A stretch of 64,000 nt of DNA from Thalassobellus sediminis (GTDB taxonomy: Bacteria; Bacteroidota; Bacteroidia; Flavobacteriales; Flavobacteriaceae), in the NCBI RefSeq assembly GCF_044386045.1, contig NZ_JBISCD010000040.1, forward strand, positions 558,001 to 622,000, read 5' to 3'. Of this stretch, positions 44,940 through 53,725 are shown one piece after another. The notes under the pieces are model-generated. The model ran no database searches and had not been told where the DNA came from. It saw only the letters and a list, made by a program, of their open reading frames with translations. Numbering within the stretch: the stretch's first letter is position 1; each line of letters begins with the position of its first letter. The translations under genes were made by a program, and so were the position numbers.

Positions 44940-46124
44940 TTATTTTGCAGAAAATTTAAATGATGTTTTAGAAATATATTTCTCTCCAGGGTTTAATACC
45001 GTAGTAGGGAAATTTTCTTGATTTGGAGAATCTGGATAATGTTGTGTTTCTAAACAAAAACCTGTTCTATGTGCATAAGTCCCTCCTTGTTTGTTAGGTA
45101 ATGTTCCATCTAAAAAGTTTCCTGTATATAATTGAATACCTGGCTCATCAGAATAAACATCTAAAAGTCTTCCGCTTTCTTTTTCATACGCAGATGCTAC
45201 TAGTCTTACACCTACATTTTGATTATTTAACACCCAACAATGATCATAACCTAAGCCTCTTTCTAATTGTTCGTCTTTAACATTAATGTCTTTTCCAATA
45301 GCTTTTGGCACTCTAAAATCAAAAGGCGTATTTGTTACATCAGTCAATTCTCCTGTAGGAATTAATGTTGCATCAACTGGCACCAATTTATCTGCATTTA
45401 TAGTAATTTCTTGATCTAATATTGTTTTAGAAAAATCGCCCGTTAAGTTAAAATATGAATGTTGTGTTAAATTTACAATCGTTTTCTTATCGGTAGTTGC
45501 TTCATACACTACTTGTAATTCATTATCATTTGTAAGTGTATAAGTTACTTTGGTTTCTAAATTACCCGGATAACCTTCTTCCATATCTTCACTTAAATAC
45601 GTAAGCACTAATGATGCTGTGCTATCGGTTTTTGTTTCAGCAGCATTCCAAACTACTTTATCAAACCCTTTATCACCTCCATGTAAATGGTTAGCATCAT
45701 TATTAGTTGCTAATGTATATTCAGTTCCATCCAATGAAAATTTACCTTTTGCAATTCGGTTACCGTATCTTCCTATTAAGGCTCCAAAAAATGGTGTTTC
45801 TTTTTCGTATTCTTCTAAAGAATTATACCCTAAAACAATATCTTTATAATTATTATTTCTATCTGGTGCTGTCCAAGAGGTAATAATGCCACCATAAGTA
45901 ATGACACTAATTTCCATACCTTTTTCATTTTTCATTATATACTTATCTACGACAATACTATCTGATGTTACACCATAAGCTTCCTTTGAAATTGTTACCA
46001 TGTTTACTGTTTTATTTTGAGGAATTACTTCTGTATCTTTTTTCTTATCACTTTTACATTGTACACTTAAAAGCGCTATTCCCATTAATGAAAAAGCATA
46101 GATACTATTTTTTAATCTATTCAT
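44940..46124 (-). CDS. galM: Aldose 1-epimerase lipoprotein
   Basis: 394 residues. Lipoprotein signal ending in VQCKSD, so it is exported to the envelope. GalM motifs: NRIAKGKF, the His of LTQHSYFNLTGD and the catalytic Glu in FCLETQHYPDSPN. It interconverts alpha and beta sugar anomers. It follows the GH51 gene by 42 nt on the same strand, so release and mutarotation of the sugar, probably L-arabinose, occur together. Secreted GalM is common in Bacteroidota. Confidence 0.93.
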   Translation of the reverse strand: MNRLKNSIYAFSLMGIALLSVQCKSDKKKDTEVIPQNKTVNMVTISKEAYGVTSDSIVVDKYIMKNEKGMEISVITYGGIITSWTAPDRNNNYKDIVLGYNSLEEYEKETPFFGALIGRYGNRIAKGKFSLDGTEYTLATNNDANHLHGGDKGFDKVVWNAAETKTDSTASLVLTYLSEDMEEGYPGNLETKVTYTLTNDNELQVVYEATTDKKTIVNLTQHSYFNLTGDFSKTILDQEITINADKLVPVDATLIPTGELTDVTNTPFDFRVPKAIGKDINVKDEQLERGLGYDHCWVLNNQNVGVRLVASAYEKESGRLLDVYSDEPGIQLYTGNFLDGTLPNKQGGTYAHRTGFCLETQHYPDSPNQENFPTTVLNPGEKYISKTSFKFSAK

Positions 46125-46166
46125 AATATACTTTTTTTATTTAGCTGATTTATTTTAAAATACTGA

Positions 46167-47729
46167 TTATTTTTTTCCTTCTAAAACAATAACCGAAAAA
46201 GGAGGTACTACAACATGAAGCTTTCCATTTTTAATTTTAAACCCTTTATAATTGGTTGGTTGTATGTTTTCAGGATTATCAAAAGAATTATAATCTTGTA
46301 GTTTTTTTGAACTAATAATAGATGCTGAAACGTTTTTAATACTAAATTCTTTTAAATCAATTTCTATTATATTTTCTTTATTAGCATCAATATTCACTAA
46401 AGAAATATGTATAAACTCGTTAGCATCTTTTGAAGCAGAAACCGATATTGCAGGAAGTGATTTTCCGCTATAATTATACATTGGAGATTCAAAGATTAAT
46501 GGCAGCAACTTAGCATCTTGATGAACCGCATACATTTGCATGACATAATATGTTGGTGTTAAAATCATTTTAGCTTTGTCTGTTAGAATAACAGCTTGTA
46601 AAACATTTACAGTTTGTGCTAAATTTGCCATACGCACTCTATCGGCGTGATTATTAAAAATATTAAGCGTAACACCTGCTAAAACAGCATCTCTCATGGT
46701 GTTTTGTTGATATAAAAACCCTGGATTTGTTCCTTCTTCAACACTATACCATCCACCCCATTCATCCACTACCAAATCAATTTTTTTCTTTGGATCGTAT
46801 TTATCCATAATGGCAGCATGCTTTGTAACTAGCTCTTCCATTTTTAAAGCCTCAGTCATTGTTGCAAAATATTGATCTTCAGTAAAACTTACCGCATCTC
46901 CTTTATTTTTCCAATCTATAACCGAATAATGATGCAATGCTAAACCTCCTAGCATATTATTAGGAATATTTTTCATCAAAGTTTCTGTCCATTCATAATC
47001 ATCACTACTTGCACCAGATGCAATCCGCTTTAATCCACCAGTATTATTCCAATCTGATATAAAAGTGGCGTATTTTCTATATTCGTTTGCATAATAACTT
47101 GCTGTCATGTTTCCTCCACAACCCCATGCTTCATTTCCAATGCCCCAATATTTTACTTTCCAAGGTTCGCTTCTTCCATTTTTTTTACGTAAATCGCTCA
47201 TTGGGCTTTTACCTCCAAAGTTGGTGTATTGAACCCAATCTGCTAATTCTTGAACGGTACCACTTCCCACATTACCTGATAAATAAGGTTCTGTCTCTAG
47301 TAGTTCACACATATTTAAAAAATCATGTGTTCCAAAACTATTATCTTCGGTTACTCCACCCCACCATTGATTTACGATAGTTGGCCTACCTTCTTGAGGG
47401 CCTATACCATCTTTCCAATGATAGGTATCTGCAAAACAGCCTCCAGGCCAACGTAAATTAGGAATTTTTAAAGCTTTTAAAGCTTCAATAATATCATTTC
47501 GTACACCATTAGTATTTGCTATTTTAGAAGTGTCTCCAACAAAAAAGCCATCATAAATACAACGCCCTAAGTGTTCTGCAAAATGACCATAAATATGTTT
47601 ATTTATAACTGGAGAATCCTCACTATTATTTATTGTTAATTTTGTAATCTTTTCTTGAGAATAGACTGTTAAAATTGAAACAAAAAAGATTACTAAAAAT
47701 TTAAAAAAAACTGTTTTAAACATAATCAT
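46167..47729 (-). CDS. Alpha-L-arabinofuranosidase (GH51), secreted
   Basis: 520 residues. Signal peptide at the N-terminus (FFKFLVIFFVSILTVYSQ). GH51 motifs: acid/base Glu in WGIGNEAWGCGG (about 205) and nucleophile Glu in LVVDEWGGWY (about 322). It removes terminal arabinofuranosyl residues from plant or algal polysaccharides. First of a two-gene operon with galM. A second ATG two codons on is an equally good start. An 8-bp inverted repeat lies 90-111 nt upstream (47819-47840). Confidence 0.92.
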   Translation of the reverse strand: MIMFKTVFFKFLVIFFVSILTVYSQEKITKLTINNSEDSPVINKHIYGHFAEHLGRCIYDGFFVGDTSKIANTNGVRNDIIEALKALKIPNLRWPGGCFADTYHWKDGIGPQEGRPTIVNQWWGGVTEDNSFGTHDFLNMCELLETEPYLSGNVGSGTVQELADWVQYTNFGGKSPMSDLRKKNGRSEPWKVKYWGIGNEAWGCGGNMTASYYANEYRKYATFISDWNNTGGLKRIASGASSDDYEWTETLMKNIPNNMLGGLALHHYSVIDWKNKGDAVSFTEDQYFATMTEALKMEELVTKHAAIMDKYDPKKKIDLVVDEWGGWYSVEEGTNPGFLYQQNTMRDAVLAGVTLNIFNNHADRVRMANLAQTVNVLQAVILTDKAKMILTPTYYVMQMYAVHQDAKLLPLIFESPMYNYSGKSLPAISVSASKDANEFIHISLVNIDANKENIIEIDLKEFSIKNVSASIISSKKLQDYNSFDNPENIQPTNYKGFKIKNGKLHVVVPPFSVIVLEGKK

Positions 47730-47818
47730 GCCATTGGTTTTAACTCTATGAATCTGAAATTTTATTTAACACTATTTATAAGTGTCATAAAAACATTTAT
47801 AAATTACTTAAAAATAAA

Positions 47819-47840
47819 TAACATATCCAAAAATATGTTA
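47819..47840. promoter_or_regulatory. Inverted repeat, candidate operator for the arabinose operon
   Basis: TAACATAT and ATATGTTA, perfect 8-bp arms separated by 6 nt, between tRNA-Ala and the GH51 gene. Another 5-bp inverted repeat, ACACT/AGTGT, lies at 47769-47785. Candidate binding site of the Nudix-like regulator; not tested. Confidence 0.3.
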
Positions 47841-47879
47841 ATCGAACTCAAAAATTTATTAATTCAACACTAAAATAAA

Positions 47880-47911
47880 AAAGCTCCAAAAGTCTGAACT
47901 TCTGAAGCTTT
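47880..47911 (-). terminator. Terminator of the usp-tRNA-Ala transcript
   Basis: 14-bp stem with two G-T pairs: AAAGCTTCAGAAGT and ACTTTTGGAGCTTT on the minus strand around a TCAG loop, followed by T run. It ends 7 nt past the tRNA 3' end. Confidence 0.85.
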
Positions 47912-47918
47912 TAAAACG

Positions 47919-47992
47919 TGGAGAAGATGGGATTCGAACCCACGACCTCTTGACTGCCAGTCAAGCGCTCTAGCCAACTGAGCTACATCCCC
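47919..47992 (-). tRNA. tRNA-Ala (anticodon GGC)
   Basis: 74 nt, folded by eye: acceptor GGGGATG/CTTCTCC, D arm GCTC...GAGC, anticodon stem CTTGA/TCAAG with loop CTGGCAG (anticodon GGC), T arm GTGGG/CCCAT with TTCGAAT. The G3-U70 pair of alanine tRNAs is present. One U-U mismatch stands at 6-67. CCA is not encoded. Only 5 nt separate it from the stop codon of the universal stress gene on the same strand. Confidence 0.95.
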
Positions 47993-47997
47993 AATTA

Positions 47998-48792
47998 TTA
48001 TTTCAAACCTCTTAAAACTAAAACAGGTCTTTTACTATGGAAATCCTTTTTAAGTATCGTATTTTTTTCCCACTTCTTAGTAAAGAAACCTCTCTTGCGT
48101 CTTACCACGCATAACAAGTCTGGATTATGGGTTTGAAAATGTTCTAAAGCACCTTGAAATGTAGTTGCATTTTCACTTTGTGTTGTAGTTGAAACAATAT
48201 TGTTTAAAGTCTCAGTAACCTCAAAATCACCATCATTATAATACATTGTTTTAACTAACAATAAATTAACAACAGCCTCAAAATTATTCTTTATATCGAT
48301 TAATTGACCTAAAGCATTTTCCTTTTTTATAATAGCCGATTTTAATGCCAATAAAATACTTTTTATAGGTCTAAAAACATAACCTTCTGGAACTATAAGC
48401 GCCGGTATTTGTGTTTGTTTTATAATTTTCCCCGATGTTTTTCCTAAAAAGACTTCATCTTTAATAGAATTTGTTCTCGGTTCTACCAAAATCAAATCAA
48501 TATTCGCAGTTTTACAGGCTAACTCTAAGGTAGGAATTAATTTTCCTTTTAAAACCCGAACCGCAACATCAACACTTTTAGTATCAATTTTAGAAACCAA
48601 ATTATTTAAAAACTCTTTGCTTTCACGTTCAATAATATGGTCAACCTTAATCATGGTTCCTGCTTTCGTATACACATTGTATACTTGCACAATAAAAAGT
48701 TTTGCCCCAAAAGCTTCTGCAAAGTCTACGGCATACTGTAAATGACTTAATGCATTTTTTGACGATCCTACAGGAACTAAAATATTCTTCAT
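47998..48792 (-). CDS. Universal stress protein, tandem UspA domains
   Basis: 264 residues. First domain, MKNILVPVGSSKNALSHLQYA to about 140, with the nucleotide-binding-like GKTSGKIIKQTQIPALIVP; second domain about 141-264 less conserved (SILLALKSAIIKKENA). Such two-domain Usp proteins are common in Bacteroidota and may bind ATP under stress. Divergent from the GNAT gene. Directly upstream of tRNA-Ala with 5 nt between. Confidence 0.88.
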   Translation of the reverse strand: MKNILVPVGSSKNALSHLQYAVDFAEAFGAKLFIVQVYNVYTKAGTMIKVDHIIERESKEFLNNLVSKIDTKSVDVAVRVLKGKLIPTLELACKTANIDLILVEPRTNSIKDEVFLGKTSGKIIKQTQIPALIVPEGYVFRPIKSILLALKSAIIKKENALGQLIDIKNNFEAVVNLLLVKTMYYNDGDFEVTETLNNIVSTTTQSENATTFQGALEHFQTHNPDLLCVVRRKRGFFTKKWEKNTILKKDFHSKRPVLVLRGLK

Positions 48793-48802
48793 ATCTATAA
48801 AG

Positions 48803-48830
48803 TTTGATAGCTAAATTTACAATAAATTTG
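48803..48830 (+). promoter_or_regulatory. Promoter of the GNAT-MATE operon
   Basis: TTTG (48803-48806), 16-nt gap, TAAATTTG (48823-48830). The gap is slightly short. It lies 22 nt before the GNAT ATG. Confidence 0.5.
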
Positions 48831-48851
48831 GCGTAAAAGTAAAACTTTTAA

Positions 48852-49352
48852 ATGATTCGGAAAGCAACCGCTTTAGATATTAAAAATCTAATCTTAATTA
48901 CAAAAGCTTGCGCTAGTAATTTAATTGATAAAAATATTTATCAATGGAATGCCGTATATCCTAATAAAGAAGCCTTTATTAAAGATCTTAACCGAAATGA
49001 ATTATATGTTTTAGACATAGAAAACACTGTTATTGGATGCATAACTATATCAACTTTTATGGATGATGTATACAAGCCTGTGTTATGGCTTGTTAAAAAC
49101 AACAATAATATTTACATACATCGATTAGCTATTCACCCAAAACACCAAGGACAAGGTTATGCACAACAACTCATGCAATACGCAGAAGATTATGCTGTAA
49201 AAAACAATGCCGCTTCTATAAGATTAGATACCTTTTCGCAAAATACACGGAATTTGAAATTTTATGAACGTCGTGGTTACAAACAATTAGCTCCTATTTA
49301 TTTTCCTAATCAAAGTAAACATCCGTTTTACTGTTACGAACTTGTTTTATGA
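48852..49352 (+). CDS. GNAT family N-acetyltransferase
   Basis: 166 residues. The acetyl-CoA site is IHPKHQGQGYAQQLM (about 96-110), after IYIHRLAI. The late motif TRNLKFYERRGYKQ is standard. The substrate is unknown. The stop overlaps the MATE gene start by 4 nt, so it may modify a compound exported by the transporter, but this is only suggested by context. Confidence 0.9.
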   Translation: MIRKATALDIKNLILITKACASNLIDKNIYQWNAVYPNKEAFIKDLNRNELYVLDIENTVIGCITISTFMDDVYKPVLWLVKNNNNIYIHRLAIHPKHQGQGYAQQLMQYAEDYAVKNNAASIRLDTFSQNTRNLKFYERRGYKQLAPIYFPNQSKHPFYCYELVL

Positions 49353-50683
49353 GTACAAACATCAGTTTAAAACATATTAACAAATTAGCTATTCCTGCTT
49401 TAATTTCTGGAATATCAGAACCCATCTTATCTATTACAGACACCGCTATTGTTGGAAATATTAACGGTAACGCCACCGAATCGTTAGCAGCCGTAGGCAT
49501 TGTTGGTGCCTTCATTTCTATGTTGGTTTGGGTATTAGGGCAAACACGAAGTGCCATTTCGTCTATAGTATCTCAATATGTAGGTGCTAATAATCTAGAA
49601 AAAATTAAAAACTTACCAGCTCAAGCCATTTTTATAATTACATCATTAAGTGTTTTAATTATTATAATAACCTATCCTTTTGCTGAAAGCATTTTTAAAC
49701 TATATAACGCATCAGACCTCATTTTAGAATACAGTATAGACTATTATAAAATTCGTGTTTTCGGTTTTCCTTTTTCCTTATTTACTATTGCTATTTTCGG
49801 AACTTTTAGAGGCTTACAAAACACCTATTACCCCATGATTATTGCCATTATTGGCGCCTTCATAAATATTGTTTTAGACTATATTCTTGTATTTGGCATT
49901 CAAAATTACATCCCTGCAATGCATATAAAAGGTGCTGCTTACGCTAGTCTTGTTGCACAATGTATAATGGCACTATTATCGGCATATTATTTACTTAAAA
50001 AAACAAGTATTCCTTTAAAATTAAGCTTTCCTTTAAACAAGGAAATTAACCGATTCATCATCATGATTCTAAATTTAATTGTTAGAACCATAGCACTAAA
50101 CACAACGCTTTATTTTGCTACACGCTTTGCCACAGGTTACGGAGCAGCATATATTGCAGCCTATACTATAGCCATAAACCTATGGTTTTTTGGCGCTTTT
50201 TTTATCGACGGTTATGCTAGTGCAGGTAATATTTTATCTGGAAAATTATTAGGAGCTAAAGACTATAGTTCCCTTCTAAAACTAAGCACTAAATTAATTA
50301 AATACGGTATTGTTATTGGCATTGCTATGGCTATAACTGGAGCTATTTTCTATTACCCTTTAGGGCGCCTTTTTTCTAAAGACCCTGAAGTTTTAAGTCT
50401 GTTTTACAATTCGTTTTGGTTAGTTCTTATCATGCAACCTATATGCGCTTTAGCTTTTATTTTTGACGGTATTTTTAAAGGCTTAGGCAAAATGATGCAT
50501 TTAAGAAATGTACTGCTGTTTTCTACATTCATAGTTTTTATACCCATTCTTTTTTGGCTAGATAGTATTGGTTACAAACTACACGGTATTTTTATAGCAC
50601 TTTCCTTCTGGATGATTGCAAGAGGTATCCCGCTAATTATAAAATTCAGAAAAACATTTACACAGCTTTCACAAAACAATTAA
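49349..50683 (+). CDS. MATE family efflux transporter
   Basis: 444 residues with 12 predicted membrane helices in two six-helix halves and the loop pattern of MATE exporters (SEPILSITDTAIVG at the start). Such proteins expel drugs or metabolites against Na+ or H+. Coupled to the GNAT gene by an ATGA overlap. The stop codon overlaps the promoter box of the next two small genes. Confidence 0.92.
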   Translation: MSTNISLKHINKLAIPALISGISEPILSITDTAIVGNINGNATESLAAVGIVGAFISMLVWVLGQTRSAISSIVSQYVGANNLEKIKNLPAQAIFIITSLSVLIIIITYPFAESIFKLYNASDLILEYSIDYYKIRVFGFPFSLFTIAIFGTFRGLQNTYYPMIIAIIGAFINIVLDYILVFGIQNYIPAMHIKGAAYASLVAQCIMALLSAYYLLKKTSIPLKLSFPLNKEINRFIIMILNLIVRTIALNTTLYFATRFATGYGAAYIAAYTIAINLWFFGAFFIDGYASAGNILSGKLLGAKDYSSLLKLSTKLIKYGIVIGIAMAITGAIFYYPLGRLFSKDPEVLSLFYNSFWLVLIMQPICALAFIFDGIFKGLGKMMHLRNVLLFSTFIVFIPILFWLDSIGYKLHGIFIALSFWMIARGIPLIIKFRKTFTQLSQNN

Positions 50684-50688
50684 CTTTG
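50681..50688 (+). promoter_or_regulatory. Promoter -7 box of two tiny membrane-protein genes
   Basis: TAACTTTG, a full TAnnTTTG match, starting on the MATE stop codon and 32 nt before the ATG at 50721. Confidence 0.5.
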
Positions 50689-50720
50689 TAATAAACAAGT
50701 TCAATAACTAAACTAATAAT

Positions 50721-50897
50721 ATGCAGCTATTTATTGCTTTGCTACAAGACATTAACATTGAAGAAAAAATTCAAAACGCACCTAGTAAAGAATATGAAAT
50801 AGGTGTTTTTATTGGCTCGATGTTGCCTTTTGTGGTTCTAGTATTATTAGCTTATGCAATTTACAGATATAATAAAAACAGAATTAATAAAGACTAA
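50721..50897 (+). CDS. Small single-pass membrane protein, 58 residues
   Basis: Translation: an N-terminal amphipathic stretch (MQLFIALLQDINIEEKIQ), then IGVFIGSMLPFVVLVLLAY as one membrane helix and the basic tail YRYNKNRINKD, so the C-terminus is likely cytosolic. It has a fair A-rich leader and own promoter box. No family recognised. Next to a second tiny gene 2 nt downstream. It could be a modulator of a transporter or part of a membrane complex. Confidence 0.55.
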   Translation: MQLFIALLQDINIEEKIQNAPSKEYEIGVFIGSMLPFVVLVLLAYAIYRYNKNRINKD

Positions 50898-50899
50898 TT

Positions 50900-50998
50900 A
50901 TGGACATCATGTCATTTTTAAGCGGAAACGGATTGTTTCTAGTACTAGCCCTAGTTTTAATAATTGTTTATGTTGTAAACAGACGAAAACGCAGATAA
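50900..50998 (+). CDS. Small single-pass membrane protein, 32 residues
   Basis: MDIMSFLSGNGLFLVLALV followed by LIIVYVVNRRKRR: one membrane helix with a strongly basic end. Starts 2 nt after the stop of the 58-residue gene, so coupled. No family recognised; the basic tail obeys the positive-inside rule. Confidence 0.5.
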   Translation: MDIMSFLSGNGLFLVLALVLIIVYVVNRRKRR

Positions 50999-51070
50999 TT
51001 ATCTAGTTTATAAGCAAAATAAATAGATACTTCTAAGCATAAAGAAAACCATTTGCTTTAGCAAAATGAA

Positions 51071-51078
51071 TATCTTTG
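51071..51078 (+). promoter_or_regulatory. Promoter -7 box of queD
   Basis: TATCTTTG, 22 nt before the queD start. A TTTG at 51052-51055 has a gap that is short for a -33 box. Confidence 0.5.
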
Positions 51079-51100
51079 TATTTTTAAACTATACTTTATA

Positions 51101-51553
51101 ATGAGTGGTATTCGCATAACAAAACAATTCTCTTTCGAAACGGGTCATGCCCTTTATGGCTACGACGGTAAATGCAAAAACGTCCATGGCCATAGCTACA
51201 AACTTTCTGTCACTGTTTTTGGCAAACCTATTTCAGATAAAAACCATGTAAAGTATGGTATGGTTATCGATTTTGGAGACCTTAAAAAAATTGTAAAAGA
51301 AGAAATTGTAGATGTTTTCGACCACGCCACCGTTTTCAATAAAAACACACCGCATGTAGAACTTGCAAAAGAACTTCAAGACCGCGGACACAATGTATTA
51401 CTGGTAGATTATCAACCAACAAGCGAAATGATGGTCATCGATTTTTCAAAAAAAATAAAGAAACGCCTGCCATCACATATTGCTTTACACTCTTTAAAAC
51501 TACAGGAAACCGATAGCTCTTTTGCCGAATGGTTTGCTTTCGATAACGTTTAG
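51101..51553 (+). CDS. queD: 6-carboxytetrahydropterin synthase
   Basis: 150 residues. Zn-binding His in FSFETGHAL and CKNVHGHSYKL (Cys-x3-His-x-His), and FDHATVFN follow the QueD/PTPS family. It makes 6-carboxytetrahydropterin for queuosine precursor synthesis; a folate-type role is possible. Monocistronic with its own promoter; the stop codon joins directly to a GC-rich repeat. Confidence 0.92.
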   Translation: MSGIRITKQFSFETGHALYGYDGKCKNVHGHSYKLSVTVFGKPISDKNHVKYGMVIDFGDLKKIVKEEIVDVFDHATVFNKNTPHVELAKELQDRGHNVLLVDYQPTSEMMVIDFSKKIKKRLPSHIALHSLKLQETDSSFAEWFAFDNV

Positions 51554-51629
51554 GGCGTTACCCTAAAGGGTCGGGCTTTCACAAGTCGCGCTCTGCGAGG
51601 CGCTCCAACAATTGCTCAATCCCTAACGC
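51552..51629. repeat. GC-rich repeat element after queD
   Basis: About 78 nt from GGGCGTTACCC to CCCTAACGC, much richer in G and C than the flanks, with short complementary ends (GCGTTA and TAACGC). The core holds GTCGGGC, TCGCGCTCTGCGAGGCGC and GCTCAATCCC. From memory this resembles a short dispersed repeat found in many flavobacterial genomes; no copy was seen elsewhere in this window. Confidence 0.6.
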
Positions 51630-51660
51630 AAACCCATCTGCGAAGTATAGTTCTAATACA

Positions 51661-51690
51661 AATATTCGTGTATTCGTGGCTAATTTATTT
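51661..51690. repeat. ATTCGTG short repeat before lpxH
   Basis: ATTCGTG occurs at 51664-51670 and 51672-51678 in an AT-rich gap. A similar unit, read on the other strand, lies at 7303-7320. Possible dispersed repeat remnant; it also leads directly to the lpxH start. Confidence 0.4.
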
Positions 51691-51701
51691 ATATTTACAA
51701 C

Positions 51702-52454
51702 ATGCAAATTCCAAAAGGAAAAAAAATATATTTCGCTTCAGATAACCATTTAGGAGCTCCTACACAAGAAGCTTCTCGTCCGCGCGAAAAAAAATTCGTA
51801 GCATGGTTAGACGAAATAAAGCATGATGCAGCTGCCATTTTCCTTCTAGGCGATTTATTCGATTTTTGGTTCGAATACAAAACAGTTGTTCCAAAAGGAT
51901 TCACCAGAACCTTAGGTAAACTTGCCGAAATATCAGATTCTGGAATTCCAATTCACTATTTTGTTGGCAACCACGACTTATGGATGAACGGCTATTTTGA
52001 AGAAGAACTAAACATTCCTGTTTACCACAAACCCAAAGAGTTTACTTTTAACGATAAAACATTTTTTATAGGTCATGGCGACGGTTTAGGTCCTGGCGAC
52101 AAAGGCTATAAACGCATGAAAAAGGTATTTATTAGTCCGTTTTTTAAATGGCTTTTTAAATGGGGACACCCAGATATTGGCATGCGTATCGCACAATATT
52201 TATCAGTTAAAAACAAATTGATTTCTGGTGACGATGATGCTAAATTTCTTGGAGAAGAAAACGAATGGTTAGCCATTTACTGTAAACGAAAACTTGAAGA
52301 AAAACATCGTGATTATTTTGTGTTTGGTCACCGGCATTTACCGCTAGAAATGAATCTAAACGACAATTCAAAATACATCAATCTAGGCGATTGGATTCAG
52401 TATTACACCTATGGTACTTTTGATGGCGAACATTTTGAGTTGAAGAAATATTAA
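51702..52454 (+). CDS. lpxH: UDP-2,3-diacylglucosamine diphosphatase-like metallophosphoesterase
   Basis: 250 residues. Calcineurin-like motifs in order: FASDNHLG, GDLFDFWFE, VGNHDLWM, GHGDGLG and FGHRHLP. This order is that of LpxH/LpxI-type lipid A hydrolases; the protein would cleave UDP-diacylglucosamine in the lipid A pathway at the inner membrane. Start ATG at 51702. It converges with the MFS gene, the stop codons sharing a TTAA. Confidence 0.88.
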   Translation: MQIPKGKKIYFASDNHLGAPTQEASRPREKKFVAWLDEIKHDAAAIFLLGDLFDFWFEYKTVVPKGFTRTLGKLAEISDSGIPIHYFVGNHDLWMNGYFEEELNIPVYHKPKEFTFNDKTFFIGHGDGLGPGDKGYKRMKKVFISPFFKWLFKWGHPDIGMRIAQYLSVKNKLISGDDDAKFLGEENEWLAIYCKRKLEEKHRDYFVFGHRHLPLEMNLNDNSKYINLGDWIQYYTYGTFDGEHFELKKY

Positions 52455-53722
52455 GCATCTTCATTCTCATGAGCCTCAATATCCTTAGTTAAGTCTAAGT
52501 TTCTAAGTGTTTTGTTCTTAGCACCAATAGTTAAAACAGTAATTAAAGTCATAGTGCCTCCAAAAACTACAGCAGCTACAGGTCCTAATAATTTAGCAGC
52601 TAAACCACTTTCAAAAGCACCTAATTCGTTAGAAGATCCAACAAACATAGAATTAACAGAAGATACGCGTCCACGCATGTCATCTGGTGTTTTTATTTGT
52701 AAAATAGTTTGACGAATTATCATAGAAACACCATCAACAGCACCACTTATAAACAACATCAATACACTTACCCAAAACACTTTAGACAAGCCAAAACCAA
52801 TCATACTTAAGCCAAATATAAAAATAGAAATAAGCAGTTTTTTACCTGTATTTTTACTTATAGGAATGTAAGTAGTCACAAACATAGTAATAATGCTTCC
52901 CAAAGATATTGAAGCATTTAAAATACCTAAACCTTGACTTCCAACTTCTAAAATATCTTGTGCAAAAATAACTAGAATAGCAACCGTTCCTCCAAATAAA
53001 ACCGCAATCATATCCAACGTTAAAGCACCCAATATAGCCTTGTTTTGAAACACAAATCGAATGCCAACCTTTAAACTCTCTTTTACCGATTCGCCAATTT
53101 TTTTATTTAAAATAGGCTTCTTTTTAATTAGAAAAACCAAAGCAAACGATATCAATACTAAAATAAAAACCAGACATAAAGTATAATCTGCTCCTATCCA
53201 ATGAATAAAAAACCCTCCAAAAAGAGCACCTAAAACAGCTGCTGTTTTCCAAATACTTGTACTCCATGTAGCGGCATTTGGATATATTTTTTTAGGTACA
53301 ATTAAGGCTATTAAAGAAAAAATAGTGGGGCCGAAAAAGGCACGTAAAAAACCACCAAAAAAAACAAGTGCATAAACAGAATATAAAATAGCATTTGTTG
53401 ACCAATTATCAACAACGCCATCAGTGGTTAATAAAAACAACCCTAAACTAATAAAAGAAAAGGCGGCGATACAAATTGCTAATAGATTTCGTTTTTCTTT
53501 TTGATCTACAATATGACCTGCAAAAGGTGCCATAAAAAATGCTGGAATAAATTCGCAGGCTCCTATTAAAGCCAAATTCCATGGGTTTTTTGTTAAACTA
53601 TAAACCTCCCATTCAATAACAATAAATTGCATAGACCATCCAAAAACTAAAAATAATCGCAACAATAAAAAAATGTTGAATTCTTTAATTCGTAATGCTG
53701 CGTAGGGATCTGTTTTTGCCAT
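52451..53722 (-). CDS. MFS transporter
   Basis: 423 residues with 12 predicted helices. MFS motif A is seen in loop 2 (GHIVDQKEKRN), and a second in the middle (ISKNTGKK). Related to enterobactin or drug exporters by form, but the substrate is unknown. Third gene of an osmC-recJ-MFS transcript (recJ stop 3 nt upstream of its start). Confidence 0.88.
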   Translation of the reverse strand: MAKTDPYAALRIKEFNIFLLLRLFLVFGWSMQFIVIEWEVYSLTKNPWNLALIGACEFIPAFFMAPFAGHIVDQKEKRNLLAICIAAFSFISLGLFLLTTDGVVDNWSTNAILYSVYALVFFGGFLRAFFGPTIFSLIALIVPKKIYPNAATWSTSIWKTAAVLGALFGGFFIHWIGADYTLCLVFILVLISFALVFLIKKKPILNKKIGESVKESLKVGIRFVFQNKAILGALTLDMIAVLFGGTVAILVIFAQDILEVGSQGLGILNASISLGSIITMFVTTYIPISKNTGKKLLISIFIFGLSMIGFGLSKVFWVSVLMLFISGAVDGVSMIIRQTILQIKTPDDMRGRVSSVNSMFVGSSNELGAFESGLAAKLLGPVAAVVFGGTMTLITVLTIGAKNKTLRNLDLTKDIEAHENEDA

Positions 53723-53725
53723 AAT

